Below, in pieces: positions 31,165 to 42,509 of a stretch of DNA of 64,000 nt. Within the stretch, counting starts at the first letter, position 1. Each line of letters begins with the position of its first letter. This DNA comes from Venturia oleaginea (lineage: Eukaryota; Ascomycota; Dothideomycetes; Venturiales; Venturiaceae), in the NCBI GenBank assembly GCA_013176395.1, contig JABMLP010000022.1:1094720-1158719 (forward strand), written 5' to 3'. The notes beneath the pieces were generated by a model. That model searched no databases. It was not told where the DNA came from and saw only the letters and a program-made list of their open reading frames with translations. A program made the translations under genes and the position numbers.

Positions 31165-33289
31165 ATGGCACAAATGCGACGCGGCCAGACTAACGGATAT
31201 ACCAATGGACATTCAGCGTCGCCTCTCTGCTCCATCGAAGATTTTACCAAGACTGACTTCAACTACTTGATCTGTGGTGGAGGTGCGCAGCATTGCGGTA
31301 GACATACATACATAGGCTAATCTTTGAATCGCAGGAACTGCAGGTCTCACTGTGGCTGCCCGATTTACCGAGAACCCAGATGTCACTGTCGGCGTCATTG
31401 AGGCTGGGAAGTACAGAATTGGAGACCCAAATGTTGATATTCCGGTATGGTTTGCCAGACCATATTTGGGAAACCTTGAATTGACCTCGATAATAGGCTA
31501 TGTTTACGCAGATGCTAGGAAATCCAGAATATGACTGCATGGTCAAAACTGAGCCACAGGCCGCCAATCACGACAAAGTTCACCACATGCTTCGTGGAAA
31601 AGTTCTCCGGGGCTCGAGCGGTATCAACTACATGATGTATGTCTCTTGCGGCTTCCGCTTGCTGTCGGTTCCTAACTAGTTCAGGTACGTCCGTGGCTCT
31701 GATGCAGATTGCAAAGATTGGGCGAAACTTGTCAAGGATGATAGCTGGAACTCGGACAACGTCAAACAATACATGCGCAAGCATCAGGCCTTGGAGCTGA
31801 TCGACGATGCGGTGACTGATCGCTCCACCATGCTTTTCGTAGGAGAATTCCATGGAACAAGTGGACCGGTACGGACAAGTTTCAACGATTCCAAGCTCCC
31901 GATTGAGGATGCCATCATCCAAGGTTGTGATGAAGCTTCTGGATACGCAAAGAAGCCCAATGACCCCGGGAGTGGAGATCACATTGGTTTCTTCAACACT
32001 CTTGGAGCTGTGATTCGCACAGGACCCAACAAGGGCAAGCGAAGTTACGCAGCTCGTGGATATTTCGAGGCAAACAAGGAACGTCCCAATCTCAAAGTAA
32101 TTTTCGAGGCTCTTGTCAAAAAGTCAACCTTAATGGCACAAAGGCTATAGGCGTCAACTTCAAATACGGCGGCAGCGACTACGATGTCAACGTCCGGAAG
32201 GAAGTCATTGTCTCTGGCGGCACGATCATATTTCCACAAATCCTTGATCTTTCCGGTATCGGTAATCCTGATGTCTTACGCGCTGCTGGCGTCGAGTGCA
32301 AGATCGATCTTCCCCAGGTTGGAGAGAATTTCCAAGACCATGTCGTTGTCGGGGCCGGCTATGAAGTCGCTGACGGAATTTTCACCCTCGACGGTCTCTA
32401 CAAACCAGAAATGATGGAAGCTGCCCAGAAAGCTCTCGCAGAAAAGCAAGGTGGTCCACTCACATGTATCTCTAGCTGTCAAGGATTCTTCACATATCAC
32501 CTCGTGGCTACGCCCGAGGAACTCAAAGAGACCATCCAAAGCATCAGAGACACGCAATCTAAATCCACATCCAAATTCGAACGCGAACAACTCAAACAGA
32601 TCATCGCGCATCTGCAAGATGATAAATCTGCAAACTTACAGCTTGTCATCATACCCGCGACGGGTAATCTCCGCGAAGGTGCCGAAAACCAAGCTGTTCT
32701 CTTCCCTCCGCCTTCAGATGATTCCAAACCTTATGGTGTGACGTTTGCTATGTGTTTGCAATAGCCCGTCTCCCGTGGTTCTATCCACATTCAAAGTTCC
32801 CGTAGGCCATGAAAGCCTTCTCGTTCTCATCTATCTTTTCCAGACGGATTCTCATATATTATAGATTCCTCGGTCCAACCAAAAGTGCAGCCCAACTACT
32901 TGAATCACCCGGCCGACCGCGCCGTCTTAGCTGCTGGCCTAAAATTCTGCGACAATGTCTCCAAATCTTCGGCACTCAAAGATAAACTGACAAAACGCTA
33001 CCATCCGGCGACGCATCTCGACTTGCAGAACCAAGCAGACGGCATCGAGGCCGTGCAGGATTGGTGTATGGGTGAGTATCATCCTTGCGGTTCTGTGGCA
33101 ATGGGAGATGTTCTTGATAGTCACTTGAGAGTGAAGGGTGTGCAAGGGTTGAGGGTGGTGGATGCCTCTGTTTTCCTGAACAATGTTTCGGGCAATATTG
33201 TCAGCAGCGTTTATGCTGTTGCGGAGAAGGGGGCTAATATTATCCGGGCGGACAACGATTTTGCGGCGTTAGAGGGGGTTACGGCTTAG
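31165..33289 (+). pseudogene. GMC-family flavin oxidoreductase, broken
   Basis: Members use FAD to oxidise alcohols such as glucose, choline or aryl alcohols. The N-terminal FAD loop is seen as YLICGGG joined to TAGLTVAARF across an intron at 31283-31334; further introns fit 31445-31511 and 31637-31684 (GTATGT ... CTAAC ... CAG). Signature stretches follow: KVLRGSSGINYMMY, SGIGNP, HVVVGAGYE, and the C-terminal catalytic region EYHPCGSVAMG with NNVSGNIVSSVYAVAEKGAN. Damage: a probable 1-bp shift in the N-terminus (about 31190), a frame break at about 32128 and TAG at 32762 in place of an aromatic codon; 32802-32843 may be an intron. The ATG at 31165 gives the working frame; ATG 31140 may be the old start. 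Confidence 0.82.
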
Positions 33290-33837
33290 GAGTTTGGATT
33301 GGATTGGATATGATGGCGCCGGCGTTTGGATGGTGCGCTCGCTTTTGGCGTTTATTTCGACAGGATTAATTCATGGGATTTTGTTTTCGGCTGTCTTCGA
33401 TGATTATATCTTACTATGAGTAGCATCCTCAGTTCGAGTGAACTCCAGCCTTGTGCATGCGTTTAGTATAGGTTGTGCCATCAATGACAAGGCTCCCAGG
33501 CCAGGAAGGCGAAGTCCAAGTCCAAGTCCAAATCCAAGAGCTCGAATTGGTGAGGGTCCGCTTTCGTACTAGCTCGGTCTCGGTTGATGCGCGAACGATT
33601 TGGCCATGGCCATGTTCGGGAACGCGACGACAAGCAGCGTCGCATCAATAATTGGCAGCACCAAAGCAACCCTCTTCCCGCCTACTCTGCATCGAATCAA
33701 CACCAATCTTTGGATGGAGAATTGACCGTAGACCCTTCACCGCAAACGCGACCTCCACCCCCGACCCTACTACTACTACTCTCCAACCCTCGCCATAACC
33801 CGATCCTCATCATCCGCCCTCCGTTCCCTCCGTTACA
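33290..33837 (+). promoter_or_regulatory. Intergenic region with the CTR9 promoter
   Basis: No gene seen. The last 90 bp before the ATG are pyrimidine-rich (CCACCCCCGACC, CTACTACTACTACTC, CCTCCGTTCCCTCCG), as is common just upstream of fungal starts. Confidence 0.45.
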
Positions 33838-36800
33838 ATGGCTTCGCAAGGTCTGAATGGCCTGAACGGCCATCACGATGATGGCAAACGATGGTCGTAC
33901 ATCCCCCCAGCCATCGATATTCCGCTTGGTGAAGGTGAAGAGGTGGAAGTCAACTTGTCCGAACTGCTCGAGGATCCCACCGAACTCTGCACGCTGCTCG
34001 AAAATGAAGGAGTTGCCAAAGGATATTGGGAGATCACGGCCATGGCTTACGCAAAGGAAAACAAGATGGACCACGCAATTGACATTCTGAAGAAGGGTCT
34101 CAGCGCGTTTGCTTCAAACCAGCAGGACAGACTGAGCATCTTCAGCGCGCTATGCTGGATGTGTCTATACAACTGCAGACATGCACCGAGAATACCAGAA
34201 GGCTCAGATCTTATTCAACAATCGGCTTTTTACGTTTCAAACGCACAAATGGAAGACACAAAAGGACTGCCGGAAAAGCTCCAAACCAAGGATTATTGGC
34301 TTGCCCAAGCTGCAGTCCATCTCAACAGTGCTGCTCGAATTTCTCCCTCATACCCTCCCATCTTCCTTGCCCGGGGCGTTTACAATCTCTTGAAGTCTTC
34401 GCTCGTACACCCTGATGAGCGCAATGCACAGTTGACAGAGGCCTTGAAGGCATTTGACAACACACTCAGGGCATCCAATGGGAAGAACATATTCGCACTG
34501 ATTGGCAGAGCGCGTGTGCTATACTCGATGAACAAGTGGGCGGACGCGCATCACTGCTTCCAAGAAGTCTTGCGACGAGCTCCAGACATGATCGACCCAG
34601 ATCCGCGGATCGGAATAGGCTGCTGCTTGTGGCAGTTGGGTCATCATGAAGATGCGAAGAATGCCTGGGAGCGAGCACTGGAACTAAACTCCGAGTCCAA
34701 GCAAGCGCTGCTTCTTCTTGGTCAGTACTATCTCAGTGCTAGCTCCAAGATGAACATCAACGATCCCAAATTCGAGGCTACGTACAAAAAGGCAATAGGG
34801 GAGTATACACAATATGCCGTCAAAATCGATAAATCTTATCCTCTCGCTCTTGCGAGTCTTGCACAATCATACCTACCATCGAAGGCGAAACACGAAGTCG
34901 TTGCGCGGGTGGGTCGTAAGGTCATCGAACGAGCCGATGTCAGCGCCGTCGCGAGCGAGGGTTGGTTCATACTTGCTCGACTCGCGCACACTCAGGGCGA
35001 GAACACTCGCGCCTTTGAGTATTATGCCAAAGCGGACCAAGCTCGCGGTGGCGATGGCAGAGGTGGTGATGATCTTGGTCATCTGCCGTCGAAGTTCGGA
35101 ATGGCGCAGATCAAAGTTCTCCAGGAAGATTATGTGGACGCAAAGTTCCGACTGGAGAAGCTCCACAACCTTAGCCGGTCCACAGAGACGATGTCGTTGT
35201 TGGGTATTTTGTATGCGGAAGACTACTTCTCGGCGCCTGAGACGAACGCTAACACCAAGGACGACGAGCGATTGCAAGCATGGAAGAAGGCGACGTCGTT
35301 CTTGGAGGGGGTCCGCGCGACCTGGAAAGATGCGAAGAAGAACGCGACGACGAACGCCGATGTCCTACTGACGCTTGCACGGCTCTATGAGACCGACGCG
35401 CCAGACAAGAGCTTACAATGCTTGCAACAGGCTGAAGAGTATCAGCTTGGGAGGTTTCCAGAACTGCGGCAGGCGAGGTCTGAGCTCGAGCAAATGCCTT
35501 CGGAGGATCCAGAGGAAAAAGATAAGCTGATGATGGCGACTAAAAAGGCAGTCTTTGTAGCGGCGAAGGAGGCGGCTACCAAAGAGGTGGAATCACTGCG
35601 ATTGTCTCTGCGAGAGAACTTGCCTCCATCGGCTCTCAATAACATGGGCTGTCTGCACTTCCAGGCGGAGAGGTATGGGGCGGCAAGAGATTACTTCCAG
35701 ACGGCACTCAATGCTTGCGTGAGAATAGCCAGTGAGGACAGCGATGACGACACGGATGCCCTGGTCAGCACCATCAGCTACAATCTCGCACGATGCTATG
35801 AAGCCGAAGGTATGAATGAAGAAGCGAAGGAGGTTTACGATGGACTTCTTAAGCGGCACGTTGGTTATATCGATGCTTCTGCTCGATTGGCTTACATGGC
35901 GTTGCGGGAGAACCCCCGAGGCGAAGGAGTGAAGGCAATGTCAAACGTTTTCCACAGCGCCGAGGTCAATCTTGAAATCCGGGGTCTGTACGGATGGTAT
36001 CTCAACAAGACGAGGAAGCCTGCGAGAAATGCCACCTTCGCCGAGGACAACGAGCAGCGGCACCTCAAGCACACGCTGCGTGATTTCAACAAGCACGATA
36101 ACTATTCCCTCACGGCCATGGGCAATCTTCACCTCATCTATGCGCGCGAAATGCCACGGCAGTCGGAATCGGACAAGCAGAAGCGCAAGAAGATGTACGA
36201 AAAGGCTGTTGAATTCTTTACAAAGGCGCTGGAACTGGACTCAAGAAACGCGTACGCCGTCCAAGGTCTGGCCATTGCTGTTGTGGAGGATAAGAAAGAC
36301 ATGTCGCAGGGCATTCAGTTGCTGTCACAGGTCCGCGAGGTCTTGAAAGACCCATCCGTCTATATCAATCTTGGTCATGCTTTTTGCGAGCTCAAGCAGT
36401 ATTCGCGCGCCATTGAGAATGTGAGTTGGGAGCGATTGGCCTGCTTTTGGTAAAACTAATCTTGTCATAGTACGAATCAGCGCTCGTCAAAGACCGGATC
36501 AACGACGTCAACACTTTGGTGTGTCTCGGTCGCACATGGCTACTACGTGCCAAACAGGAGAGGAGTCTGCAAGGCATGAAGACATCTCTCGACTACTCGC
36601 AACGTGCTCTTGATCTTGAGCCCGAAATCCTTCATTTTAAGTTCAACCTGGCCTATGTCCGCATTCAGATTGCTCAGTTGATTCATGTTCTCAAGACGCA
36701 CGAGCGATCGGCAGACGATGTCGAGAGGGCGCTCGAAGGACTCGATGCCGCCGTCGACGCACTCACAGAGATAGCCAAATCACCCAACCCGCCTTTCCCA

Positions 36801-37628
36801 AGAGCAGATATCGAACAACGCGCAGTCATGTGTAGGACGTCGGTACACAAGCAACTGGAGCGTGCGCTGGGTGAGCAGAAGGAGTACGAGAAGAAGAACG
36901 CCGATCGACTGGCTCAAGCCAAGGGAATACGCGAGGCGGAGCTTCGCAAACGTGAAGAGGAAAAGCGAGCGGCCTCGGAACGCGAAGCAGCCGAGAAGGC
37001 CAGGATTCTCAGCGAGCGGTTGGAGATGCAACGTCGTGATCGAGAAATTGCAGAGAAACGTGCAGCGGAGGAGCGATTGCGGGACGAAGAACAAATGACA
37101 ACGGATGATGAGACGGGCGAACGCAAGAAGCGCGTCAAGAAGAAGGGAGGTAGCAAGAGGAAGAAGCGCGATGCTGATTCTGATAGCGAGGAGGGTATCG
37201 CGGGTGGTTATGGAACGGATCGGGGCGCGAGCAGAGGTAGGAGTGCGGGGGTCACTGGGGATGAGAGTGAAGGAGGGCCGAAGCAGAAGAAGAAGAGGAG
37301 GTTGGAGAGGAAGAAGCAAAAGGGTGAAAAGGAGAAGAGCAGTAAGTTCAAGAGTGCGGAGTTTGTGCAGGAGAGCGATGATGACTCGGAAGCTGCAGCG
37401 ACAGGGTCTGCAGCCAACGGAGGTACGAATGGAGGCGCTGTGTTGACGCCTGGAGGGAGTGATGGTGATGGTGATGGATTGAGTGAGGCGTCGTCAGACG
37501 AGGAAGTTGCTCGGCCAAGGAAGAAGGCAGCTCGGGTTGTGGTTCATGACGACGAGTCGGAGACGGGCGGTGATGTGGAGATGGCGGAGGTCATCGTTGG
37601 TCCTCGAGCTGACGAAGACTCATCGTAG
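33838..37628 (+). CDS. ctr9: CTR9-like subunit of the Paf1 complex
   Basis: CDS 33838-36420 joined to 36471-37628; the 50-bp intron at 36421-36470 runs GTGAGT ... ACTAAT ... TAG and keeps the frame (AIEN/YESAL). The product has 1246 residues. It starts with RWSYIPPAIDIPLGEGEEVEV, a conserved CTR9 opening, followed by many tetratricopeptide repeats (e.g. ALIGRARVLYSMNKWADAHH, GCCLWQLGHHEDAKNAWERA). The C-terminal third has a long charged coiled coil (EEKRAASEREAAEKARIL) and a Lys/Arg- and Asp/Ser-rich tail. CTR9 is the scaffold of Paf1C, which travels with RNA polymerase II and supports histone H2B ubiquitination and H3K4/K36 methylation. The length is in the family range. The ATG lies in a good context (ACAATGG). 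Intact; a core gene among transposons. Confidence 0.93.
36421..36470 (+). other. CTR9 intron
   Basis: GTGAGT donor, ACTAAT branch-like sequence, CATAG acceptor; 50 bp. Without splicing the frame stops within the intron at TAA (36451-36453). Confidence 0.9.
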
Positions 37629-38520
37629 AGTATTTGGGAGATGGCTTGGTTTGCTGTGCTTGGCAATGGTAATGCAGTGTGTAAGATAGATGAATAATCA
37701 GTATTTACACAGCATTACGTCGGTAAAACGTTCCCCGACCACACCTCAGTGACGTCATGATGCGGACATTTCAGCGACTCTCCCAACAGGGCAGTTGATG
37801 AGAAACTATTGAATCGGAAATTAGGATCGAGATGGGAATCGCATCGTATCGGCCTACACCCTAGAGTACCCACCATGAAAACAACAATACAGATTACACA
37901 TGCGAAGCAAATCATGTGCTTACTGCATTCGCTCCCTTCCAAGACTCTCGCCCCGTCATCTCATTGGTCGACTTGTCACTTCCCTTGCCTCATTCGCCAG
38001 ATGCTCCCACTCATTTCCGCAGTACGACATGTTATGTTGCTATCCGATGCGTGTAACAGGGACATTTGGAAAGGTCTTTGTACCACGGCACAGTGTGCAA
38101 CAGGCATGTCCGCAGCCTAACCTCGTCGATGGCATAGAACCATCAAAGAAGAAATACATATAAATTCTCCTATGAGCCTTGTCCCGGTTTTCAAGGCGCA
38201 TCGCAGTTCGTTTCGCTTCTCCACGTTGTCCACCCGCTGTCAATTGGCTGCGAAGACGCCACAAGGCTGTACTAGGCAGGGGAGGCATGACTTGCATTGG
38301 TACCTCCTGGCCGATGGATCGTGACTTTTTCCTCGTTGCTCTGCGCCTCGAGCCCACAAGGCAAGGGTTCGCGTGTCCATGTTTCTTTTTCGAGACATAA
38401 CAAAGAGAAGAGATGTGGACGCTTGATAATGTGCGGGATTTTCCCTTCTCACTTTCTATCTTCTTCCTGTGAAGGACTCCCTTTGTCCCATCCGCTTCGC
38501 TATTTGGGCAAGCTGGCACC
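37629..38520. other. Intergenic region CTR9 to CFEM gene
   Basis: No convincing gene. A long minus-strand frame (38639-38040) overlaps the CFEM gene start and has no recognisable domain; I take it as chance. The last 150 bp are probably the CFEM gene promoter. Confidence 0.5.
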
Positions 38521-39390
38521 ATGGGACACTTCTTTGTCTTGAACTTTCTTGTGCTTTGGAGTTTGTTTTTAGAGGGGACCGCTTTGGTTTCTGCCCAATC
38601 ATCTTTGTCGCCTTCTTCTTTTGTTACCGCTTCTTCCATACATCCATCCTCTTCTCAATATGTTGCCCCCTCAGCGACAACATCAGGCTCCGCAACAGCA
38701 ACACCAACTACAGATCCAACTCCCTCAGGTTTGCCCGCCTGCGCAGCACAATGTCTCATCCTCAAACAAGCTAAAGTCCAATGCATGGAAGGGAACGTCA
38801 ACCATCAATGTTTCTGTACCTCGCCCGCATACATCTCCCTCCAGAACTACGACACATTCTGCAGCACAGAATGTCCCTCCCAATCCGACCGTTCCATCAT
38901 AAAATCATTCTACCATGACTTCTGTTCCACCTCGCCATCATCACCAGTAACCAGCGCGAGTGCATCAGATACAACCTCAGCAGCAACCGACCCGGCAACA
39001 CCGGGGGCAAAAACCCTCTCCAAAGTCGCCACCATTGGTATCGGGGTCGGCGCATCGATTGGTCTTATTCTCCTTTGCTGTCTAGCATACTACCCCGTTT
39101 TTGCAGCTGGTCGCCGCGAAACTGGTTCGCTCGTTGTGTCGCATCATCGTCGTAACTCGTCATCCAAGACTGGAAATACCACCTGGACCATCGAGGAGGA
39201 AGAGGGCGGCGCACCGATTGCTGAGATTGCACGCTCTCCGATGCGCAGGAGTCGGACGAGTTTATTCGGGGATGTGGACAAGGGGAGGACTCACACGAGT
39301 AGGAATGGAAGTGTTGAGCAGATGGGTGGCAGTCCGAGAATACCGCCGGATATGTATCAAGTCATTTCTGTGGCTGCCTTTAAGGAATGA
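38521..39390 (+). CDS. CFEM-domain membrane protein
   Basis: Intronless, 289 residues. A signal peptide (about residues 1-26, LVSAQ end) is followed by a Ser/Thr/Pro-rich stretch, then a CFEM domain at about 74-135 with eight cysteines (C74, C78, C88, C97, C99, C114, C118, C135), including QCFC. A Ser/Thr stalk leads to one membrane helix at about 169-195 (VATIGIGVGASIGLILLCCL) and a basic cytosolic tail of about 90 residues with RRSRTSLFG. CFEM proteins are found only in fungi, at the cell surface; some bind haem, some act in adhesion or sensing. The layout (outer CFEM, one helix, inner tail) suits a surface sensor or anchor rather than a free effector. The start is supported by the signal peptide. 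Confidence 0.88.
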   Translation: MGHFFVLNFLVLWSLFLEGTALVSAQSSLSPSSFVTASSIHPSSSQYVAPSATTSGSATATPTTDPTPSGLPACAAQCLILKQAKVQCMEGNVNHQCFCTSPAYISLQNYDTFCSTECPSQSDRSIIKSFYHDFCSTSPSSPVTSASASDTTSAATDPATPGAKTLSKVATIGIGVGASIGLILLCCLAYYPVFAAGRRETGSLVVSHHRRNSSSKTGNTTWTIEEEEGGAPIAEIARSPMRRSRTSLFGDVDKGRTHTSRNGSVEQMGGSPRIPPDMYQVISVAAFKE

Positions 39391-39854
39391 TGATGGAGAC
39401 GAATGGGAAGAGGGTGGTTGGTTGTTGATTGTTGGTCCTTTTCTCTTGATTGGATTTATGTGATATCCCTCCTTACATGGCTTTTTCTTTTGTACTAGAC
39501 TCTGAACCTAATGGAAAATTGGTCCTCTTTTGAATATTGCATAAGTTACTGAAGATATTACTTAATAGAATACTTAATATAATACTGAACATAATACTGA
39601 ATTTAGCAATGAATTCCGCACTGAATTTAATACTGAATTATATATTAAGCTTAATACTGAATATAAGCCGAGGTGTGATGTTCGATCGTGTGGGTTGACG
39701 AGAGTTGGATAGAAAATGCTAGAATGTTCGGGCCGATGATCAAGTCACGGGGCCTGCTGAAGGAACAAATGCTTCACGATCGTCGATGTCATCGTTCTCT
39801 AGAGCCTTTGAATCTCCACAACTCCACCACCCTTCACCTCGACACCTTCTCACT
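39391..39854. other. AT-rich intergenic region with short repeats
   Basis: At 39565-39665 the words AATACTGAAT/AATACTTAAT recur about eight times in a degenerate array. No gene seen. Downstream, 39690-39854 is the 5' flank of the next gene. Confidence 0.6.
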
Positions 39855-40926
39855 ATGGCTTTCGTGCCCAAGCGACCGTTCGCCATCACGGCCACCATTC
39901 GCCAATCCACCAAACCTGTGCAATCCACACTCCGCAACTTCCACTCGTCGCCACTAAACCAAAACATCTTCTTCCACCAACAACTCCCAAAACCACAGCC
40001 AACCGCCCTCACCAAGTCGAGAAATATATTCCAGGCAACCTTCAAGCGAAACTACACTCCTCCCGCAGGTCCATCGATAGGCGTCAATACTGGCGACCTG
40101 CGGAGTCGTCTGCTCTATGGCGCTGGAATCTTTGGCGGAACTCTAATCGCAATCAACGTCATTTTCAATCGGGAAACAAGAGAAGATGGAGGCATGCCTC
40201 CCTTCGAGAGGAAGTATCTCAATGATACCTTTTCGCATACGGGACTCGGACTCGGCACAATCGCCATTGCCGCAAGAACTCTGCATACCAACGGATGGAG
40301 CTACAGGTTGATGGCCGCAAACCCATGGCTCGTTCTCGGTGTCGGACTTGCTGGCTCCATTGGCACAATGATTGCCACTCGTGCCACGGACCCAGAGAAG
40401 TAAGTTGACATTGAATAAACCGATGGAATCATCGCTAACAACGCCCAGCTACATTCAGAAATACGCTCTCTGGACTGCCTTCAACGTCACGCAAGCCATG
40501 CTTCTCAGCCCTCTCATGTTTGTCCAACCTGCTCTCCTCGCCCGCGCTGGTCTTTACACTGCCGGTATGATGGGCTCCATCGCATTCGTCGGTGCCACTG
40601 CTAAGCAGGAGAAATACCTCTACCTCGGTGCTCCTCTGCTTGCCGGTGTCGCAATCGTGGCTCTTTCTGGCCTCGCTCCTCTCGTTCTCCCAGTCACCGC
40701 CACCCGAACATTGGCTGTGACCGAGAACTTGTGGCTCTACGGCGGTCTTGCCGTCTTTGGTGGCTTCACGCTCTACGATATCCAGAAGATTTTGCAACAC
40801 GCTAGATTGGCTGAGCGTGGTTTGGTCAAGCGTGACGCCGTCAATGAGTCCATCTCTCTCGAGTTGGACTTCATCAACATCTTCATCCGCATGGTCCAGA
40901 TCCTCGGCATGCAAAGGAAAAAGTAA
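39855..40926 (+). CDS. Mitochondrial BI-1 family protein (GHITM/TMBIM5-like)
   Basis: CDS 39855-40399 joined to 40449-40926; intron 40400-40448 (GTAAGT ... GCTAAC ... CAG). The product has 340 residues. I chose ATG 39855 (CACTATGG): it opens a basic, Ser/Thr-rich, acid-poor leader (MAFVPKRPFAITATIRQST) typical of mitochondrial import; an in-frame ATG at 39786 would add 23 residues. About seven membrane helices follow from near residue 85, with the BI-1 family motifs (HTGLGLGTIAIAARTLH; GGLAVFGGFTLYDIQKIL; ELDFINIFIRMVQILG near the C-terminus). The human relative GHITM/MICS1 sits in the inner mitochondrial membrane and affects cristae and cation transport. Intact. Confidence 0.9.
40400..40448 (+). 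other. Intron of the GHITM-like gene
   Basis: 49 bp, GTAAGT donor, GCTAAC branch, CCCAG acceptor; the frame is kept (PE/NYIQK). Confidence 0.9.
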
Positions 40927-41249
40927 AAATTTGCAACATTGGGAATACACTGTATGGCTGAAGATTAATAACGGCGTTAAATGGGTCTGACTGAACTGTT
41001 ACCTTGTTGGATGGTGTTATCAGCGTTTGTATGTAGTATATTCCCTACTCACAAAGGAGAACACAAATTCATATCTTAGTTGGTCGCTTTGAATCGTTTC
41101 CACGTCCGCCATGGCATCCAGTGTCCCTGCAGACTGTCTGTTTGCATTTCAATCTATCCTTTCGTCCATCGATTTTCAGCACCATCGAGGGAAAGAGTAG
41201 CTGCGAAGAATAATAATCGAAGTGATTATGCAATTGCGATACCAGACTG

Positions 41250-41645
41250 ACGAAGAATCCAGATGAGGTCTCGTTTGTTGCTGGCTTACTTGCCGGTAAT
41301 GAAGATATCAGGACACATGCTCGAAATCAACGTTGATTCCAGAAGTGTACTGAACTCCTCATCAAAAAGGCACCTGTATATCGTCTGATTCGCGAGATTA
41401 CCATGGAGATCAAGCAGGGTTTGCGCTTCCGAGCGGAGGCACTTGAGGCTCTCCATGAGGCTGCTGAGTCCTTACTAGTTGGTTTCTTCGAAGGTCTATT
41501 ATTATTCCTCTTTACTTCTTACCACTATTAACGCTCTATTCTAGATACGAATTTGTGTGCTATTCATGCCAAGCGCGTTACAATTCAAAAGAAAGATATG
41601 GAATTGGCAAGAAGGCTTCGTGGCAACATCGATCGTTGGGTTTGA
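41250..41645 (+). pseudogene. Diverged histone H3-like gene, decayed
   Basis: The frame gives FQKCTELLIKKAPVYRLIRE, then RFRAEALEALHEAAESLLVG and FFE. After a 51-bp intron (41494-41544, GTCTAT ... CTAG) it continues [27 protein letters not shown], and a short tail to TGA at 41643-41645. The second exon matches the C-terminal helices of H3 and CENP-A almost exactly, while the first is diverged. The N-terminal tail is not readable: a TGA sits where an arginine is expected just before FQK (about 41333), and a frame slip precedes it. Loop 1 has H3 rather than CENP-A length, so I favour an H3 variant over a centromere histone. Confidence 0.72.
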
Positions 41646-42133
41646 GAGTTGAGATGGAGGTGGAGTAGTTGCTTACAATGTGCATTTTTGGAGTTCTATA
41701 CCCAAAGGAACTATGATTTGGGTGTCCGCGTGGTTTTGTCGAGATATTTACAATACAAGTTAATGAAATTATGCTACTTTTGTCAATTTTGCATCTCTGA
41801 CTATCAGGAAACTTTCAGGAATTCAGGACTCTATATTTATGAATACTAGAGTCTACTATTGAGAGACTATGCGAGTCCACCAGGATCGTGAACGAGATCG
41901 CGTTATGTCCCTGCCTTTCTCTCGTTATCCAACTCGGCTCCAATGGCCTACTTACCGACATCAAGATCCGACCGAAGAAGGACGAGTTTGTGAAGAATTG
42001 GTTGGAGGAAGAGGAGAAGATGGCTATGACTTTGGCAAAGGGTGAAATCGTTGGCAATACTCAACGCGGTGTAAGCCTCCTGATAGTCTCCTGATAGTCT
42101 ATCATTGCTAAGTTTCGTCGTAGCTATCATATA
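41646..42133. other. Gene-free region
   Basis: No gene recognised. A + frame at 41888-42094 (DIKIRPKKDEFVKNWLEEEE) looks protein-like but has no start context or family. CTCCTGATAGT is repeated in tandem at about 42078-42100. Confidence 0.4.
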
Positions 42134-42185
42134 CTATCGCAAAAACCCGTCATTTCGTGCATACACATATTGAGCGATTGAGAGG

Positions 42186-42488
42186 CTTAAAATCAAGTAG
42201 ATTTTAAGCAATTGGCAAGCCTTTCGGCAAAGCCGTGCGGCGGCAGGGTAGTACAGCAAGCTTGGCCTAGGAGCTAGGCCAAATGAGCTGTGCCATTCTG
42301 CCAGGCAATGCACGAAAAGAAGCCCAAGGAAAGGCCCAATTGTGAGGGAAAGAAGGTGACGAGGCCGGCAGCAAGGCTGAGGATACAACTGAGGGAGATT
42401 GAGTGAAATGAGTAGAAAAAAGAGAGTGTGTGTATGTGATTGGGCTAGCGGCCAGGGTGGGTAAACGGCATTCGTACAATGTACGAAG
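42186..42488. repeat. Three hairpins downstream of the DIRS recombinase
   Basis: CTTAAAATC/GATTTTAAG (42186-42208, loop 5), TTGGCCTAG/CTAGGCCAA (42262-42282, loop 3) and TTCGTAC/GTACGAA (42472-42488, loop 3). All are perfect stems in the 3' part of the element. They may act in termination or in the internal complementary region that DIRS elements use to close a circle; this is inference. Confidence 0.55.
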
Positions 42489-42509
42489 TCGAAGGCTGCG
42501 CCAATCGAC

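Noticed and set aside
38040..38639. 199-codon minus-strand frame overlapping the CFEM gene start
   Set aside because: No domain, biased composition, and it runs antisense to a well-supported gene and its promoter.
41250..41645. CENP-A (centromere histone) call
   Set aside because: Loop 1 has H3 length and the C-terminal exon is H3-like; the tail is unreadable, so only an H3-like label is justified.
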